64,000 nt of DNA from Winogradskyella immobilis (GCF_021887715.1 NZ_JAIQXX010000006.1:62001-126000); one strand, 5' to 3'. Counted from the first letter of the stretch, positions 39,575-50,126 are shown. Numbers and translations are program-made. The notes: generated by a model from the letters alone, not told the origin.

Positions 39575-40462
39575 TTAGACTGTTTCGATTTGATCTTCTT
39601 TTAATGCGATGAAATAGACATCATCTAATTGTGGATCTGTAGTTATAAAGTCATCAGATGGTTGCTCTGCACTATACACTCTAACATTTAAAGAATTATC
39701 TTGATTATAGTTAGAAGACAACAAGTTATAGTTAGCCTCTATACCGTCTAACTCACTACGTTCTATGGTTTTAGTCCAGATTTGTCCTTCTAGCTCATTA
39801 GTAGCATCCATAGGAGTGGTATGCTTTAAAATACGTCCACCATTTAAAATGGCCATTTCATTACACAGTTCTTTAACATCTTCTACAATATGTGTTGAAA
39901 AAATAACTGTACAATTAGTTCCTACTTCTCGTAATATATTTAAAAAACGATGACGTTCTGCAGGATCTAAGCCCGCTGTGGGTTCATCTACAATAATTAA
40001 TTTAGGATTATTCAACAATAGTTGTGCTATACCAAAACGTTGTTTCATTCCTCCTGAATAGCCAGAAACACTTTTCTTACGAACCTCATAAAGATTAGTG
40101 ATTTCTAAAACTTCATCAATTAATTTCTTTCTATCTTCTTTAGACTTTACGCCTTTTAAAGTGGCAAAATAATCTAATAATTTTTCTGCAGACATTTTAG
40201 GATACACCCCAAAAGATTGTGGTAAATAGCCTAACACTTTTCTTAAAGCCATTTTATCCTCTAATACATTAATGTCATTAAAAAATATAGAACCAGAATC
40301 TGGGCTCTGTAATGTTGCTATGGTTCGCATTAAAGAGGATTTACCTGCGCCATTAGGACCAAGAAGACCAAACATTCCTGTACCAATTTCTATATTTAAA
40401 TTATCAATAGCTTTTACGCCATTTTTATAGGTTTTTGTTAGATTATTTATGGTTAATTTCAT
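39575..40462 (-). CDS. ABC transporter ATP-binding protein
   Basis: A 295-residue ATPase with Walker A GPNGAGKSS, signature SGYSGGMKQR, Walker B LIIVDEPTAGLD and H-loop STHIVED. The C-terminal 80 residues are a regulatory extension. It energises the permease/peptidase encoded next. The start is ATG 40462 (MKLTINN), not the longer upstream frame, because the conserved strand starts there. Upstream lies the terminator of the previous operon, so it has its own promoter. Confidence 0.92.
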   Translation of the reverse strand: MKLTINNLTKTYKNGVKAIDNLNIEIGTGMFGLLGPNGAGKSSLMRTIATLQSPDSGSIFFNDINVLEDKMALRKVLGYLPQSFGVYPKMSAEKLLDYFATLKGVKSKEDRKKLIDEVLEITNLYEVRKKSVSGYSGGMKQRFGIAQLLLNNPKLIIVDEPTAGLDPAERHRFLNILREVGTNCTVIFSTHIVEDVKELCNEMAILNGGRILKHTTPMDATNELEGQIWTKTIERSELDGIEANYNLLSSNYNQDNSLNVRVYSAEQPSDDFITTDPQLDDVYFIALKEDQIETV

Positions 40463-40512
40463 TGTTTTTTGATTGTGTGTTAAATAATTAGCAATATTGT
40501 ATACACAAGTAT

Positions 40513-40546
40513 ACAAAAAAGCCTATGAGAATCTCATAGGCTTATA
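40513..40546 (-). terminator. terminator of the DUF2911 gene
   Basis: Stem GCCTATGAG / CTCATAGGC (perfect 9 bp) with three loop bases, followed on the - strand by a run of six T. Located 22 nt after the DUF2911 gene stop. Confidence 0.85.
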
Positions 40547-40567
40547 AAATATTTAAGAATAATCTTA

Positions 40568-41677
40568 CTAGTTGATGTCTTCTCCTTTTTTAAGTTTTTC
40601 TATTTCTCCATTTAAACGGTTTTTAAAACCTCCTGGTGCAACAGCTAAAGATGCTTCTGCAGATTTTAAAGCATTTTTAAAATCACCTTTAGATGAATAT
40701 GCTCTTGTTAATATATAATTAGAAGGCCAAGCTCCATCATTATTTTTAAGATTCGTTTTAGCTATTGATAAAGCTATATCTTTTTCTCCTGCAGCTATTA
40801 ATTGATTAACTAATCCAAACGTTTGATTATTTGTTGCATAAGAAGCAGCTTTCTCAAACGAGGTTACTGCTTCATCTTTCTTGCCTTGTTGCATTAATAT
40901 TCTTCCTTTAAGTAATAAGTTGGCAAAGTTTTCCTTGCTAAAAAACTGTCCTTCAATAGACGTATTCGTCCATTCTAAGGCCTTTTCCATATTACCAGAT
41001 GCAAATGCGTATCCTGCGGCCTGGTCCCAAGTACTTTGTTGAAAGCCTTTAGGGTTTCGTAGATCATTTTCTATACCAGCCATAACAATATCCGTAACTG
41101 CAACATCAATTTTAAAAGGTATTTCTTTTTTACCCCAATGTAAAGTTGCTGTTGTACTTGTCGGTGCTACTGTATTAAACTCATAGGTTAACAATTCTCT
41201 GCTTTGTTCAACATCTCTAGATTGAACTGTTGCTCTAAGAACATCTTCTGCTTCGTCATAGTAAAAACTTCCCCAAGATGTCGTATTAGATGATAATACT
41301 AATACAACACTACCATCTTCATTAGGTGCAAAAAACAAAGCATATTTCCCTGCCTTTACATCTTGCCCTTCAAGTTTAACATCATGTGTAAATTCAATAG
41401 TGGTATTGTAGTCTGCTCCTGCTCTCCATGGTGCTGATTTAGATGTTCCAAACCCTAAGTCATTAAATCCATATTGTACCAAACCTCCCCAAATAGTTCT
41501 TCCGCGTTGTGCTGGCCTGTTATAATGGATTGTAATGTCAGTAATACCAACACGTTGCGTTACCTCAGCTTCTTGACTTGTTGCCGGTAATGTTACTTGT
41601 GCCGTAATTTCAGTTGTAAATAAAAAAGCCACAGTCAATGCTAATACGCATATGGCTTTATTAGTAAAAAGTTTCAT
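40568..41677 (-). CDS. exported DUF2911 domain protein with C-terminal TPR region
   Basis: A 369-residue protein with a signal peptide (cleavage near TEITAQ). Residues 30-190 are the DUF2911 domain (GITDITIHYNRPAQRGRTIWG, GADYNTTIEF, GKYALFFAP). Residues 210-360 form helical pairs of tetratricopeptide type (WTNTSIEGQFFSKENFANLL, AVTSFEKAASYA). Periplasmic; role unknown, perhaps protein interaction. Single gene with its own terminator. Confidence 0.85.
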   Translation of the reverse strand: MKLFTNKAICVLALTVAFLFTTEITAQVTLPATSQEAEVTQRVGITDITIHYNRPAQRGRTIWGGLVQYGFNDLGFGTSKSAPWRAGADYNTTIEFTHDVKLEGQDVKAGKYALFFAPNEDGSVVLVLSSNTTSWGSFYYDEAEDVLRATVQSRDVEQSRELLTYEFNTVAPTSTTATLHWGKKEIPFKIDVAVTDIVMAGIENDLRNPKGFQQSTWDQAAGYAFASGNMEKALEWTNTSIEGQFFSKENFANLLLKGRILMQQGKKDEAVTSFEKAASYATNNQTFGLVNQLIAAGEKDIALSIAKTNLKNNDGAWPSNYILTRAYSSKGDFKNALKSAEASLAVAPGGFKNRLNGEIEKLKKGEDIN

Positions 41678-41849
41678 TTTAATTGATTTTTTTTAGTTTA
41701 AAAACGCAATTTAAGCATGGCTAATGTTTTGCTATGTTATAATAGCGTTAAACTTTAAATAGAAGAATTTAATTTATAATACAATAAGCAATGCTAAAGA
41801 AGATTATATTATAATTACAGAAAAGTTAATATAGTTGAAGATTAGGTCA

Positions 41850-43085
41850 TTATTCTGCTAACAGCTCAGCTATAAAACGTTCAAATTCTGCCATAAACTC
41901 AGTATGCTTTTCACCTGTAGCTGCTCCATTAAATCCTGTGTGGATTCTACGCACTTCGCCTTTTTTATCTATAAAAATGGTTGTTGGGTAAGATAGAACG
42001 TGATTTAGCATTGGTAGCTTTTCATTAGCCTTAGTCTTATCTTCAGTTTCATATTGCGCTAATAAAATAGGATATTTAATATCTAATTGTGTACGCAAAC
42101 GGTCTATACCTGCAAAGGCTTTTTCTTTAGTTTTAGCATATTCAAACGCTAAAGCTACAAACTCTATAGCTTCATTCTTATGAGCATCATAAAACTGTGT
42201 ATAATACTTACTTTCTTCTAAACAATTAGGACACCATGTTCCCATAATTTGTACAACTACCACTTTATCTTTAAAACGCTCGTCGTCTAAAGACACCATA
42301 TTGCCAGAAGCATCTGGAAACGAAAACTCAAAACGCTTGTAACCATCTTTTAAAAAAGTTAAGGTATTGGCATCGGGCAATTCATAAGCTTCATTTCGTT
42401 TAGCAATAAAAGGTTCTTTCCAATGATTGCCAGAATAAAAAGATCCTTCTAAAGTAGAGTCGGTAACTTTTGCCGTAAATAAAAAGGCGTGAGCACCATC
42501 AAACGTTGAAAGTTTTAATTCGTCTCCATCTACTACTCCTTCAAGATATCTGTAATCTCCTGTGGTGGTTCTAATCGTTCCCGTGACTTTATCTGCTTGT
42601 TCTGAGCTTGCCGAAGTATGCTGTTTAAAAATACCTTTAGCAATATATTCATCGCCTTCTATATCTTGGCTAAAAACCATTTCCCAAACTCCAGATACAT
42701 CTTTAGTCGATTTAGAAGTATTAGTAAAACGTGTATTATTTTCAAACTCAGCATTAAATGGTACGTAACGATCCAAGCTTTCTTTTATAAATTCGCCTTT
42801 TAGGTTTTTACCGTCAAATACTGCAGCTATATAACCTTCAAATACAGGGTTTTTAATATATATAGAATCGTTTTTATAACTAATATCAGTAATTTTAATC
42901 GCCTCCTCTGCATTAAACATTGTAAATGAGGTTGGCGAATCTACTTGAAAAATAAAAGGTAATTCTTTATGGTCTTGCACTATTAAAACAGCGCGATATG
43001 TCCCATTTTCTAAAACTTGTGTTTTCTTTTCTTCTGCACAAGACCATAATAAAACGACGCATAAAATTCCTATTATTCTTTTCAT
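41850..43085 (-). CDS. TlpA-like thioredoxin-fold lipoprotein
   Basis: A 411-residue lipoprotein (lipobox LLWSC near residue 14). The N-terminal 260 residues form a beta-rich domain; the C-terminal thioredoxin fold has active site WCPNC, so both cysteines are present, plus a cis-Pro region LSYPTTIFID. Likely a periplasmic thiol-disulfide reductase of the TlpA/ResA type. The frame opens upstream at 43157, but ATG 43085 begins the signal peptide. Confidence 0.87.
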   Translation of the reverse strand: MKRIIGILCVVLLWSCAEEKKTQVLENGTYRAVLIVQDHKELPFIFQVDSPTSFTMFNAEEAIKITDISYKNDSIYIKNPVFEGYIAAVFDGKNLKGEFIKESLDRYVPFNAEFENNTRFTNTSKSTKDVSGVWEMVFSQDIEGDEYIAKGIFKQHTSASSEQADKVTGTIRTTTGDYRYLEGVVDGDELKLSTFDGAHAFLFTAKVTDSTLEGSFYSGNHWKEPFIAKRNEAYELPDANTLTFLKDGYKRFEFSFPDASGNMVSLDDERFKDKVVVVQIMGTWCPNCLEESKYYTQFYDAHKNEAIEFVALAFEYAKTKEKAFAGIDRLRTQLDIKYPILLAQYETEDKTKANEKLPMLNHVLSYPTTIFIDKKGEVRRIHTGFNGAATGEKHTEFMAEFERFIAELLAE

Positions 43086-43174
43086 GGTAAGATACTTTCT
43101 AATGAACTTCGAAATAACAACATTTCCCTTACATAAAAAAGCATTGCTCAATTTCATTAAGACTTAACTATTAT

Positions 43175-43182
43175 TATCTTTG
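43175..43182 (+). promoter_or_regulatory. -7 box of pheT promoter
   Basis: TATCTTTG matches TAnnTTTG perfectly and lies 23 nt before the pheT start codon. No clear -33 element at the right distance. Confidence 0.45.
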
Positions 43183-43205
43183 CCAACTTAAATAGTATTG
43201 TATTT

Positions 43206-45632
43206 ATGAAGATTTCATACAACTGGTTAAAACAGTTTATCAATATAGATTGGGATGCAGAGAAGACTGGAGAACTACTTACAGATCTTGGTTTAGAGAT
43301 TGAAGGTATTGAACTTTTTGAGTCTGTAAAAGGTGGATTAAAAGGCATCGTTATTGGTGAAGTATTAACTTGTGTGCAACATCCAAATGCCGATCGTTTA
43401 AAATTAACCACTGTAGATATTGGAGCTGATAAACCTCTGCAAATTGTTTGTGGTGCTCCTAATGTTGCGGCTGGGCAAAAAGTGCCTATTGCTACAATTG
43501 GTACAGAATTATATACAGCTGAAGGTGACGCTTGGACTATTAAAAAAGGAAAGATTAGAGGAGAAGAAAGTCATGGAATGATTTGCGCTGAAGACGAACT
43601 TGGTTTAGGCGAATCTCATGATGGCATAATGATATTAGATGCTAAACTAAAAGTGGGCACTCCTGCCTCTAAAGTTTTTAATATTGAAAATGATATTGTT
43701 TTTGAAATTGGACTAACTCCTAATCGAGCAGATGCCATGAGTCATTATGGTGTGGCTCGCGATTTAAAAGCGGGTTTACTACAGAAAGAAATTAATTTAG
43801 AATTAATTACTCCATCGGTAATTGCCTACCACGTAGACAGTAGAACATTAAAAATAGATGTCGATGTTTTAGATAAAGAGAAAGCTCCGCGTTATTGTGG
43901 TGTTACTATTGTAAATTTAAAAGTTGAAGCTTCTCCAACATGGTTGCAAAACCGTTTAAAAGCTATTGGCCTTACGCCTATCAATAATGTTGTAGATGTC
44001 ACTAATTATGTATTGCATGACCTTGGCCAACCGCTACATGCATTTGATGCAAATAAAATATCAGGCAATACTATAGAAGTAAAAACAGTGAAAAGCGGTA
44101 CTAAGTTTACCACTTTAGATGGTGTAGAACGCACACTTCATAAAGATGATTTAATGATTTGTGATGCTGAAAAACCAATGTGCATTGCAGGTGTTTTTGG
44201 AGGTGAAAATTCTGGGGTTACAGAAGCAACAATAAGTATCTTTTTAGAAAGTGCGTATTTTAATCCTGTAAGCGTTCGTAAAACAGCTAAACGTCATGGA
44301 CTAAATACAGATGCTTCGTTTAGATTTGAACGTGGTATAGATCCTAACATTACATCATATGCACTAAGACATGCTGCATTATTACTATGCGATATTGCTG
44401 GTGGTGAAATTGCTAGCGATATTTTTGATGCTTACCCAAATAAAATTGAAGATTTTCAAGTACGTTTAAGTTTCGATAATGCCAAAAAGTTAATTGGCGA
44501 AGAAATTCCTAGAGAAACCATTAAAAGTATTTTATCGTCTTTAGACATAAAAGTTAATAATGTCACAGAAACTGGCTTAGGCTTAACCGTGCCTGCTTAC
44601 AGGAACGATGTACAACGCGAAGCTGACATTATAGAAGAAATACTGAGAGTTTACGGCTATAATAATATTGGAATTACCGAAAAATTAAATGCTTCTATTT
44701 CTAATACGTCTAAGTTTGAAGATTTTAAAGTACAAAATGTCATTGGTAATCAATTAGCTGCTCAAGGCTTCTTTGAGATTATGGCTAATTCGTTAACAAC
44801 ACCTGCTTATACGGAGTTAAGTGAACAACTTAATGCAGACCATAATGTTGAGATGTTAAACCCATTAAGCAATGATTTAGGTGTTATGCGTCAATCATTA
44901 CTTTTTTCTGGTTTAGAAGCGGTGGCTCATAATATCAACCGCCGACGTAGTGATTTAAAGTTATTTGAATTCGGGAAAACATATCATCAATATTCAGATA
45001 ACAGAGAAGAACATAAACATTTATCCTTATTTGTAACAGGAAATAAAACTGAAGAACGTTGGAATAATCAATTAGCACCTAGTGATTTCTTTTATCTAAA
45101 AGGATCCGTTGAAACCGTATTGCAACGCTTAGGGTTAAACCGCATTAAATCATCTCCACTAAAATCTGATCTTTTTAGTGAAGGTCTAAGTTTATCTATA
45201 GGAAAACACAAATTGGTAGATTTTGGTTTGGTTAAAAATTCGATATTAAAACATTTTGGAATTTCTCAACGTGTCCTTTATGCTGATTTTAATTGGGATA
45301 ATGTTTTAAATATGGCACAGCATAATAGTATTAAATTTAATACTATTGCAAAATATCCTGAAGTACGTCGAGATTTTGCTCTGTTGATTGACAATACTGT
45401 GACGTTTGAAGATATACATACCATTGCAAAGCAAACCGAAAAACAATTGCTTAAAAATGTAAACCTTTTTGATGTTTATGAAGGCAAAAATTTGCCGGCT
45501 AACAAAAAGAGTTATGCGGTGAGTTTTACATTTCAAGATGAACACAAAACATTAACAGATAAACAAATTGATAAAATAATGAATAAGCTACAAGCTAATT
45601 TTGAAAATAAACTTGGAGCTGAATTAAGATAA
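43206..45632 (+). CDS. pheT: phenylalanyl-tRNA synthetase beta subunit
   Basis: An 808-residue subunit with an N-terminal tRNA-binding OB domain (40-150, HPNADRLKLTTVDIG), B3/B4 editing domain (residues 210-380), B5 helix-turn-helix, catalytic-like core with FRFERGIDP, and C-terminal anticodon-binding FDX-ACB domain (715-808). With PheS it charges tRNA-Phe. pheS is not adjacent, which is common in this group. Confidence 0.96.
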   Translation: MKISYNWLKQFINIDWDAEKTGELLTDLGLEIEGIELFESVKGGLKGIVIGEVLTCVQHPNADRLKLTTVDIGADKPLQIVCGAPNVAAGQKVPIATIGTELYTAEGDAWTIKKGKIRGEESHGMICAEDELGLGESHDGIMILDAKLKVGTPASKVFNIENDIVFEIGLTPNRADAMSHYGVARDLKAGLLQKEINLELITPSVIAYHVDSRTLKIDVDVLDKEKAPRYCGVTIVNLKVEASPTWLQNRLKAIGLTPINNVVDVTNYVLHDLGQPLHAFDANKISGNTIEVKTVKSGTKFTTLDGVERTLHKDDLMICDAEKPMCIAGVFGGENSGVTEATISIFLESAYFNPVSVRKTAKRHGLNTDASFRFERGIDPNITSYALRHAALLLCDIAGGEIASDIFDAYPNKIEDFQVRLSFDNAKKLIGEEIPRETIKSILSSLDIKVNNVTETGLGLTVPAYRNDVQREADIIEEILRVYGYNNIGITEKLNASISNTSKFEDFKVQNVIGNQLAAQGFFEIMANSLTTPAYTELSEQLNADHNVEMLNPLSNDLGVMRQSLLFSGLEAVAHNINRRRSDLKLFEFGKTYHQYSDNREEHKHLSLFVTGNKTEERWNNQLAPSDFFYLKGSVETVLQRLGLNRIKSSPLKSDLFSEGLSLSIGKHKLVDFGLVKNSILKHFGISQRVLYADFNWDNVLNMAQHNSIKFNTIAKYPEVRRDFALLIDNTVTFEDIHTIAKQTEKQLLKNVNLFDVYEGKNLPANKKSYAVSFTFQDEHKTLTDKQIDKIMNKLQANFENKLGAELR

Positions 45633-45642
45633 CCAACCAATT

Positions 45643-46518
45643 ATGACTGCACGCAAAATAATTCTTTCAGTTTTCATCATCGTATTTACCTTTCAAAGCA
45701 ATGCTCAGGTAAAAGAGTTTTTTAAAACTGATAAGCCTTCAGATTCAGCATCAATAGGCCAACTTGCTTTATACGATCTTAAACAAGGCATTAAAAGTGT
45801 CGGACACTCTTTTACTAGGCCGCTGCATTGGAAGAAAAAAGATTTTATAACATTAGGTACTGTTGTAGCAAGTTCTCTTGCCTTATCTACATTAGATGAT
45901 GAAGGTAGTGCTCTTTTTATTAGAAATGAACGCCATGTCCCTAATATTTTTCAAGAAGCAGGTACTCGATTTGGAAGTCCGCAAGTTTATTTTATTGCTA
46001 ATGCCACATTATATGGTGTTGGTCTATTTACTAAAAACGAGAAGTTAAGAAAAACAAGTGTATTAATTATTTCGTCCTCTTTTACAACTGGGCTTATACA
46101 GAGTTTTACAAAAACTGCGGTTGGTAGAGCGCGTCCTGGTCAAGAAGGTTTAAATAGTAGAGATTTTAGGTTTTGGGATAATAGAGCTTCATTTCATTCA
46201 TTTCCATCTGGTCATACCGTATTATCTATTACTATGGCGCATTCTATAGCGAAACAATTTGGAAACCCTTGGACTAAAGCTAGTATTTACACTCTTGGAG
46301 CAGTAGCGCCTATATCAAGATTATTTGCTGGTGCACATTGGCTTACTGATATCGGAATAGGTGCTGTATTAAGTATTGCTGTTGTAGATGCAATAGATAA
46401 ATTTTTATTTAAAACCGATGCTTATGATTATCCTGACCATTATCCAAAAAAAGAAAAGAAGATTTCTTGGAATTTTGCTTTTGGTGGCGATAAAATAGGT
46501 TTTGTTGGTAGGTTTTAA
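45643..46518 (+). CDS. PAP2 family phosphatase
   Basis: A 291-residue membrane protein with signal-like N terminus and all three motifs of type 2 phosphatidic acid phosphatases: KTAVGRARP, PSGHTV and SRLFAGAHWLTD. Likely dephosphorylates undecaprenyl or lipid phosphates at the periplasmic face. Starts 10 nt after pheT, so probably co-transcribed; no shared pathway evident. Confidence 0.9.
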   Translation: MTARKIILSVFIIVFTFQSNAQVKEFFKTDKPSDSASIGQLALYDLKQGIKSVGHSFTRPLHWKKKDFITLGTVVASSLALSTLDDEGSALFIRNERHVPNIFQEAGTRFGSPQVYFIANATLYGVGLFTKNEKLRKTSVLIISSSFTTGLIQSFTKTAVGRARPGQEGLNSRDFRFWDNRASFHSFPSGHTVLSITMAHSIAKQFGNPWTKASIYTLGAVAPISRLFAGAHWLTDIGIGAVLSIAVVDAIDKFLFKTDAYDYPDHYPKKEKKISWNFAFGGDKIGFVGRF

Positions 46519-46692
46519 CTAAATACGTTAACTTATAATTTATCAAATTAGTAGTGCTAAGATCTTATAGCAGTATATCATCCTGTTTCTCAAAGCGAAG
46601 ATAATTAAAAGCTTAAATCTAAAACATTATCATTTTATTCACATTTAAGCCAAACGCTTTTTCTATTTTTAACCTATAAAAAATTATAACAC

Positions 46693-47193
46693 ATGGCAAA
46701 TGTAACACTTGGAGGAACTCCAGTAGAAACTATAGGAAATTTACCAAAAATTGGCAGCAAGGCCCCAAATTTTAAACTTACCGGAACGGATTTAACAGAT
46801 AAAACCAATGATGATTTTAAAGGTAGTCGTCTTGTTCTAAACATCTACCCAAGTATAGATACCGGAACTTGTGCGCAATCTACTAGAACATTTAATGAAA
46901 AAGCAAGTCAATTAGAAAATACGAGAGTGCTTTGCATTTCTAAAGATTTACCATTTGCAATGTCTCGTTTTTGTGGGGCTGAAGGCCTTAATAATGTAGA
47001 GAGTTTTACCGATTATAAAACTGGTGATTTTGGCACAACTTATGGAGTAACATTTACAACTGGTGCTTTTGAAACCTTATTATCGCGTTGTGTGGTTGTT
47101 ATAGACACAGATGGCACTGTTTTACACACCGAACAGGTTAATGAAATTGCAGATGAGCCAAATTACGAAGCTGCACTTAATGCGCTTAAATAA
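46693..47193 (+). CDS. tpx: thiol peroxidase
   Basis: A 166-residue atypical 2-Cys peroxiredoxin. Family features are ETIGNLPKIGSKAP, the peroxidatic Cys in PSIDTGTCAQSTRTFN (Cys60), and the resolving Cys in SKDLPFAMSRFCG. It reduces hydroperoxides with thioredoxin. The 174 nt upstream hold no recognised operator. The next gene begins immediately after the stop. Confidence 0.95.
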   Translation: MANVTLGGTPVETIGNLPKIGSKAPNFKLTGTDLTDKTNDDFKGSRLVLNIYPSIDTGTCAQSTRTFNEKASQLENTRVLCISKDLPFAMSRFCGAEGLNNVESFTDYKTGDFGTTYGVTFTTGAFETLLSRCVVVIDTDGTVLHTEQVNEIADEPNYEAALNALK

Positions 47194-47559
47194 ATGTCTA
47201 AAAAAGAATCCTTTGCTGTCAACCGTCTTAAAAGTGTAGGTTATGCTTTTAAGGGGTTGATGGTTTTAGTTAAAACTGAAAAAAGTATTCAATTACAATT
47301 AATCATTGCTGCTATTGTTACTGCCGCTGGATTCTATTATAATATTTCTTCAACCGAATGGATGATTCAACTCATTATGATTGCTGTAGTTATGAGCATT
47401 GAAGGCGTTAATACAGCTATAGAATATATTGCAGATTTTATTCACCCAGAACATCATCCAAAAATTGGCCTTATAAAAGACATAGGTGCAGGTGCTGTTT
47501 TTATTGCTTCTATAATAGCCATTATAGTGGCATGTATTATTTATATTCCTAAGCTATAA
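47194..47559 (+). CDS. dgkA: diacylglycerol kinase (prokaryotic, membrane)
   Basis: A 121-residue small membrane kinase with three hydrophobic helices and the active-site region MSIEGVNTAIEYIAD plus HPEHHPKIGLIKDIGAGAV. In Gram-negative bacteria it recycles diacylglycerol; related undecaprenol kinases are similar. Its ATG abuts the tpx stop, so the two are co-translated. Confidence 0.9.
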   Translation: MSKKESFAVNRLKSVGYAFKGLMVLVKTEKSIQLQLIIAAIVTAAGFYYNISSTEWMIQLIMIAVVMSIEGVNTAIEYIADFIHPEHHPKIGLIKDIGAGAVFIASIIAIIVACIIYIPKL

Positions 47560-47694
47560 TAGCTCATAACCTTGTTAATAAACTGCGTCTATAAATACCA
47601 AAACCGTTAGGATAAACGTTAGTAATTTGTATTTTTGTTTTACATCTTAATTTTATTATAACTAATCGGATTTCTGTTGCTTCAGAAAGCATAT

Positions 47695-50109
47695 ATGGCA
47701 AAAAAGACAACCAAAAAGAAAATCACTAAAAAACCAAAATTAAAACGACCTTCATTTCAACTATCGAGTCAACAAAAACTCATATTTGGAAGTCTATTAA
47801 TTATACTTGGTGTTTTACTTTTTATTTCGTTTTTATCGTTTTTGTTTACAGGGAAAGAAGATCAGAGTATTTTGTCTAATTTTCCTTCTCGTGATGCTGA
47901 AGCAAAAAATTGGGCAAAGCTTTTAGGTGCACAATTAAGTAATTTGTTTATCACTAAAGGATTTGGAATTGCTTCATTTATTTTTTCTGGATTGCTGTTT
48001 TTATCAGGAGTTTATATAACGCTTAATTTAAAGTTAGAGCGTTTACGCAAACATTGGATTTGGGGAACTCTAATTGTTATTTGGTTATCTATATTTCTTG
48101 GCTTTTTTACTCATAAATACAATGTCTTGGGCGGAATTATTGGTTATGAGATGAATCATTTCTTTCAAGATTATATTGGAAAAATTGGCACTGCTCTACT
48201 CCTAGTTTTTGGTTTAATTATATACGCTGCTATACGTTTTAAAATTAATGGTCAAACATTTGTAACACTTTTTAATAAAGCTAAAAAGGATATACATTCA
48301 GATTTTAATGATATAACAGATGAAGATGATACTGTTGTTCCAATAGATAATAGTCTGTCTGAGGAAGCTGAAGCCATTAAATCTGCTTTTGAAATTCCAT
48401 TAGAAAATGTAGAACCTACCAATTCTAACCCTTCAAAATTAGAGCCTAAGAAAAAAGAAAACACTGAGCCTGATAATGCAAAAGAATTAGAAATTGTAAT
48501 TGAAAAATCTGAACCCGAAGTAGCAATTGAAATTGAGAAGACTGTTGAAGAAAAATCAGAAACTGATAATCTTGCAGATAAACTAGTAGAAGATTTTGGA
48601 CAGTTTGACCCAACGCTAGAATTAGGTAATTATCAATTTCCTCCTTTAGATTTATTAAAGAAATACGATAACGAAGGAATTTCTATTGACCAAGACGAAC
48701 TTGAAGAAAATAAAAACCGAATTGTCGAAACACTTAACAATTATAAGATTGGTATTTCTTCAATTAAAGCAACCATTGGTCCAACGGTAACCTTATACGA
48801 AATTGTTCCAGATGCTGGTATTCGTATTTCAAAAATCAAAAACTTAGAAGATGATATTGCTTTATCTTTATCTGCATTAGGTATTCGTATTATAGCACCA
48901 ATACCTGGTAAAGGTACAATTGGTATTGAGGTACCAAACAAAAACTCTACCATTGTATCCATGCATTCTGCTATTGCTTCGCAAAAGTTTCAAAACAGTA
49001 AAATGGCACTTCCTATTGCTTTAGGAAAAACCATTAGTAACGAAACTATGGTTGTAGATTTAGCTAAAATGCCACATTTACTTATGGCTGGTGCTACAGG
49101 GCAAGGAAAATCCGTAGGGCTTAACGCTGTACTAACATCTTTACTCTACAAAAAGCATCCGGCAGAAGTAAAGTTTGTTTTAGTAGATCCTAAAAAAGTA
49201 GAATTAACTTTATTTAATAAAATAGAACGTCATTATTTAGCCAAACTTCCAGATAGTGAAGATGCTATAATTACAGACAATACTAAGGTCATTAATACAT
49301 TAAATTCATTATGTATTGAAATGGACAATCGTTACGAATTGCTTAAAAATGCATTTTGCAGGAATATTGCGGAATACAATACTAAGTTTAAAGCACGTAA
49401 ATTAAACCCAAATGATGGGCATCAATTTTTACCATACATCGTTTTAGTAGTTGATGAGTTTGCAGATTTAATAATGACCGCTGGTAAAGAAGTTGAAACT
49501 CCAATAGCGCGTTTAGCTCAATTGGCTAGAGCTATAGGTATTCATTTAATTATTGCTACACAACGTCCGTCTGTAAATGTAATTACAGGTATTATTAAAG
49601 CCAATTTCCCTGCACGTATTGCATTTAGAGTAACATCAAAAATCGATTCGCGTACGATATTGGATGGTTCTGGCGCCGATCAGCTTATTGGGCGTGGAGA
49701 TATGCTATATACTCAAGGTAATGACTTAATACGTATACAATGTGCTTTTGTAGACACACCAGAAGTAGAGAAAATCACTGAATTTATTGGATCGCAAAAA
49801 GCCTATCCTGACGCGTATTTACTTCCCGAATATATTGGTGAAGAAGGTGGCACAAATCTTGATATAGACATTTCAGATAGAGATAAACTGTTTAGGGAAG
49901 CTGCTGAAATCATTGTTACAGCGCAACAAGGATCAGCCTCTTTATTACAAAGAAAATTAAAGTTGGGTTATAATAGAGCCGGACGATTAATAGACCAATT
50001 AGAAGCTGCTGGTATTGTTGGTGGTTTTGAAGGTAGTAAAGCTAGACAAGTTTTAGTAACAGATTTAGTAGCTCTAGATCAATTGTTAGAAAACGAAAAA
50101 AATAATTAG
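47695..50109 (+). CDS. ftsK: DNA translocase FtsK/SpoIIIE
   Basis: An 804-residue protein. It has a basic start, four membrane helices (to about residue 190), an acidic Glu/Lys linker (190-300), a motor domain with Walker A GATGQGKSVG and Walker B VLVVDEFADLI, and a C-terminal gamma winged helix (LLQRKLKLGYNRAGRLIDQLE). It pumps the chromosome terminus through the division septum. ATG 47695 is preferred to TTG 47677. It opens a likely envelope operon with the LolA-like and LptF/G genes. Confidence 0.95.
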   Translation: MAKKTTKKKITKKPKLKRPSFQLSSQQKLIFGSLLIILGVLLFISFLSFLFTGKEDQSILSNFPSRDAEAKNWAKLLGAQLSNLFITKGFGIASFIFSGLLFLSGVYITLNLKLERLRKHWIWGTLIVIWLSIFLGFFTHKYNVLGGIIGYEMNHFFQDYIGKIGTALLLVFGLIIYAAIRFKINGQTFVTLFNKAKKDIHSDFNDITDEDDTVVPIDNSLSEEAEAIKSAFEIPLENVEPTNSNPSKLEPKKKENTEPDNAKELEIVIEKSEPEVAIEIEKTVEEKSETDNLADKLVEDFGQFDPTLELGNYQFPPLDLLKKYDNEGISIDQDELEENKNRIVETLNNYKIGISSIKATIGPTVTLYEIVPDAGIRISKIKNLEDDIALSLSALGIRIIAPIPGKGTIGIEVPNKNSTIVSMHSAIASQKFQNSKMALPIALGKTISNETMVVDLAKMPHLLMAGATGQGKSVGLNAVLTSLLYKKHPAEVKFVLVDPKKVELTLFNKIERHYLAKLPDSEDAIITDNTKVINTLNSLCIEMDNRYELLKNAFCRNIAEYNTKFKARKLNPNDGHQFLPYIVLVVDEFADLIMTAGKEVETPIARLAQLARAIGIHLIIATQRPSVNVITGIIKANFPARIAFRVTSKIDSRTILDGSGADQLIGRGDMLYTQGNDLIRIQCAFVDTPEVEKITEFIGSQKAYPDAYLLPEYIGEEGGTNLDIDISDRDKLFREAAEIIVTAQQGSASLLQRKLKLGYNRAGRLIDQLEAAGIVGGFEGSKARQVLVTDLVALDQLLENEKNN

Positions 50110-50126
50110 AAAGACACTTAAATACA

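Noticed and set aside
42562..42803. Small + strand ORFs opposite the TlpA-like gene
   Set aside because: They are antisense to a well supported coding sequence and have no recognisable product.
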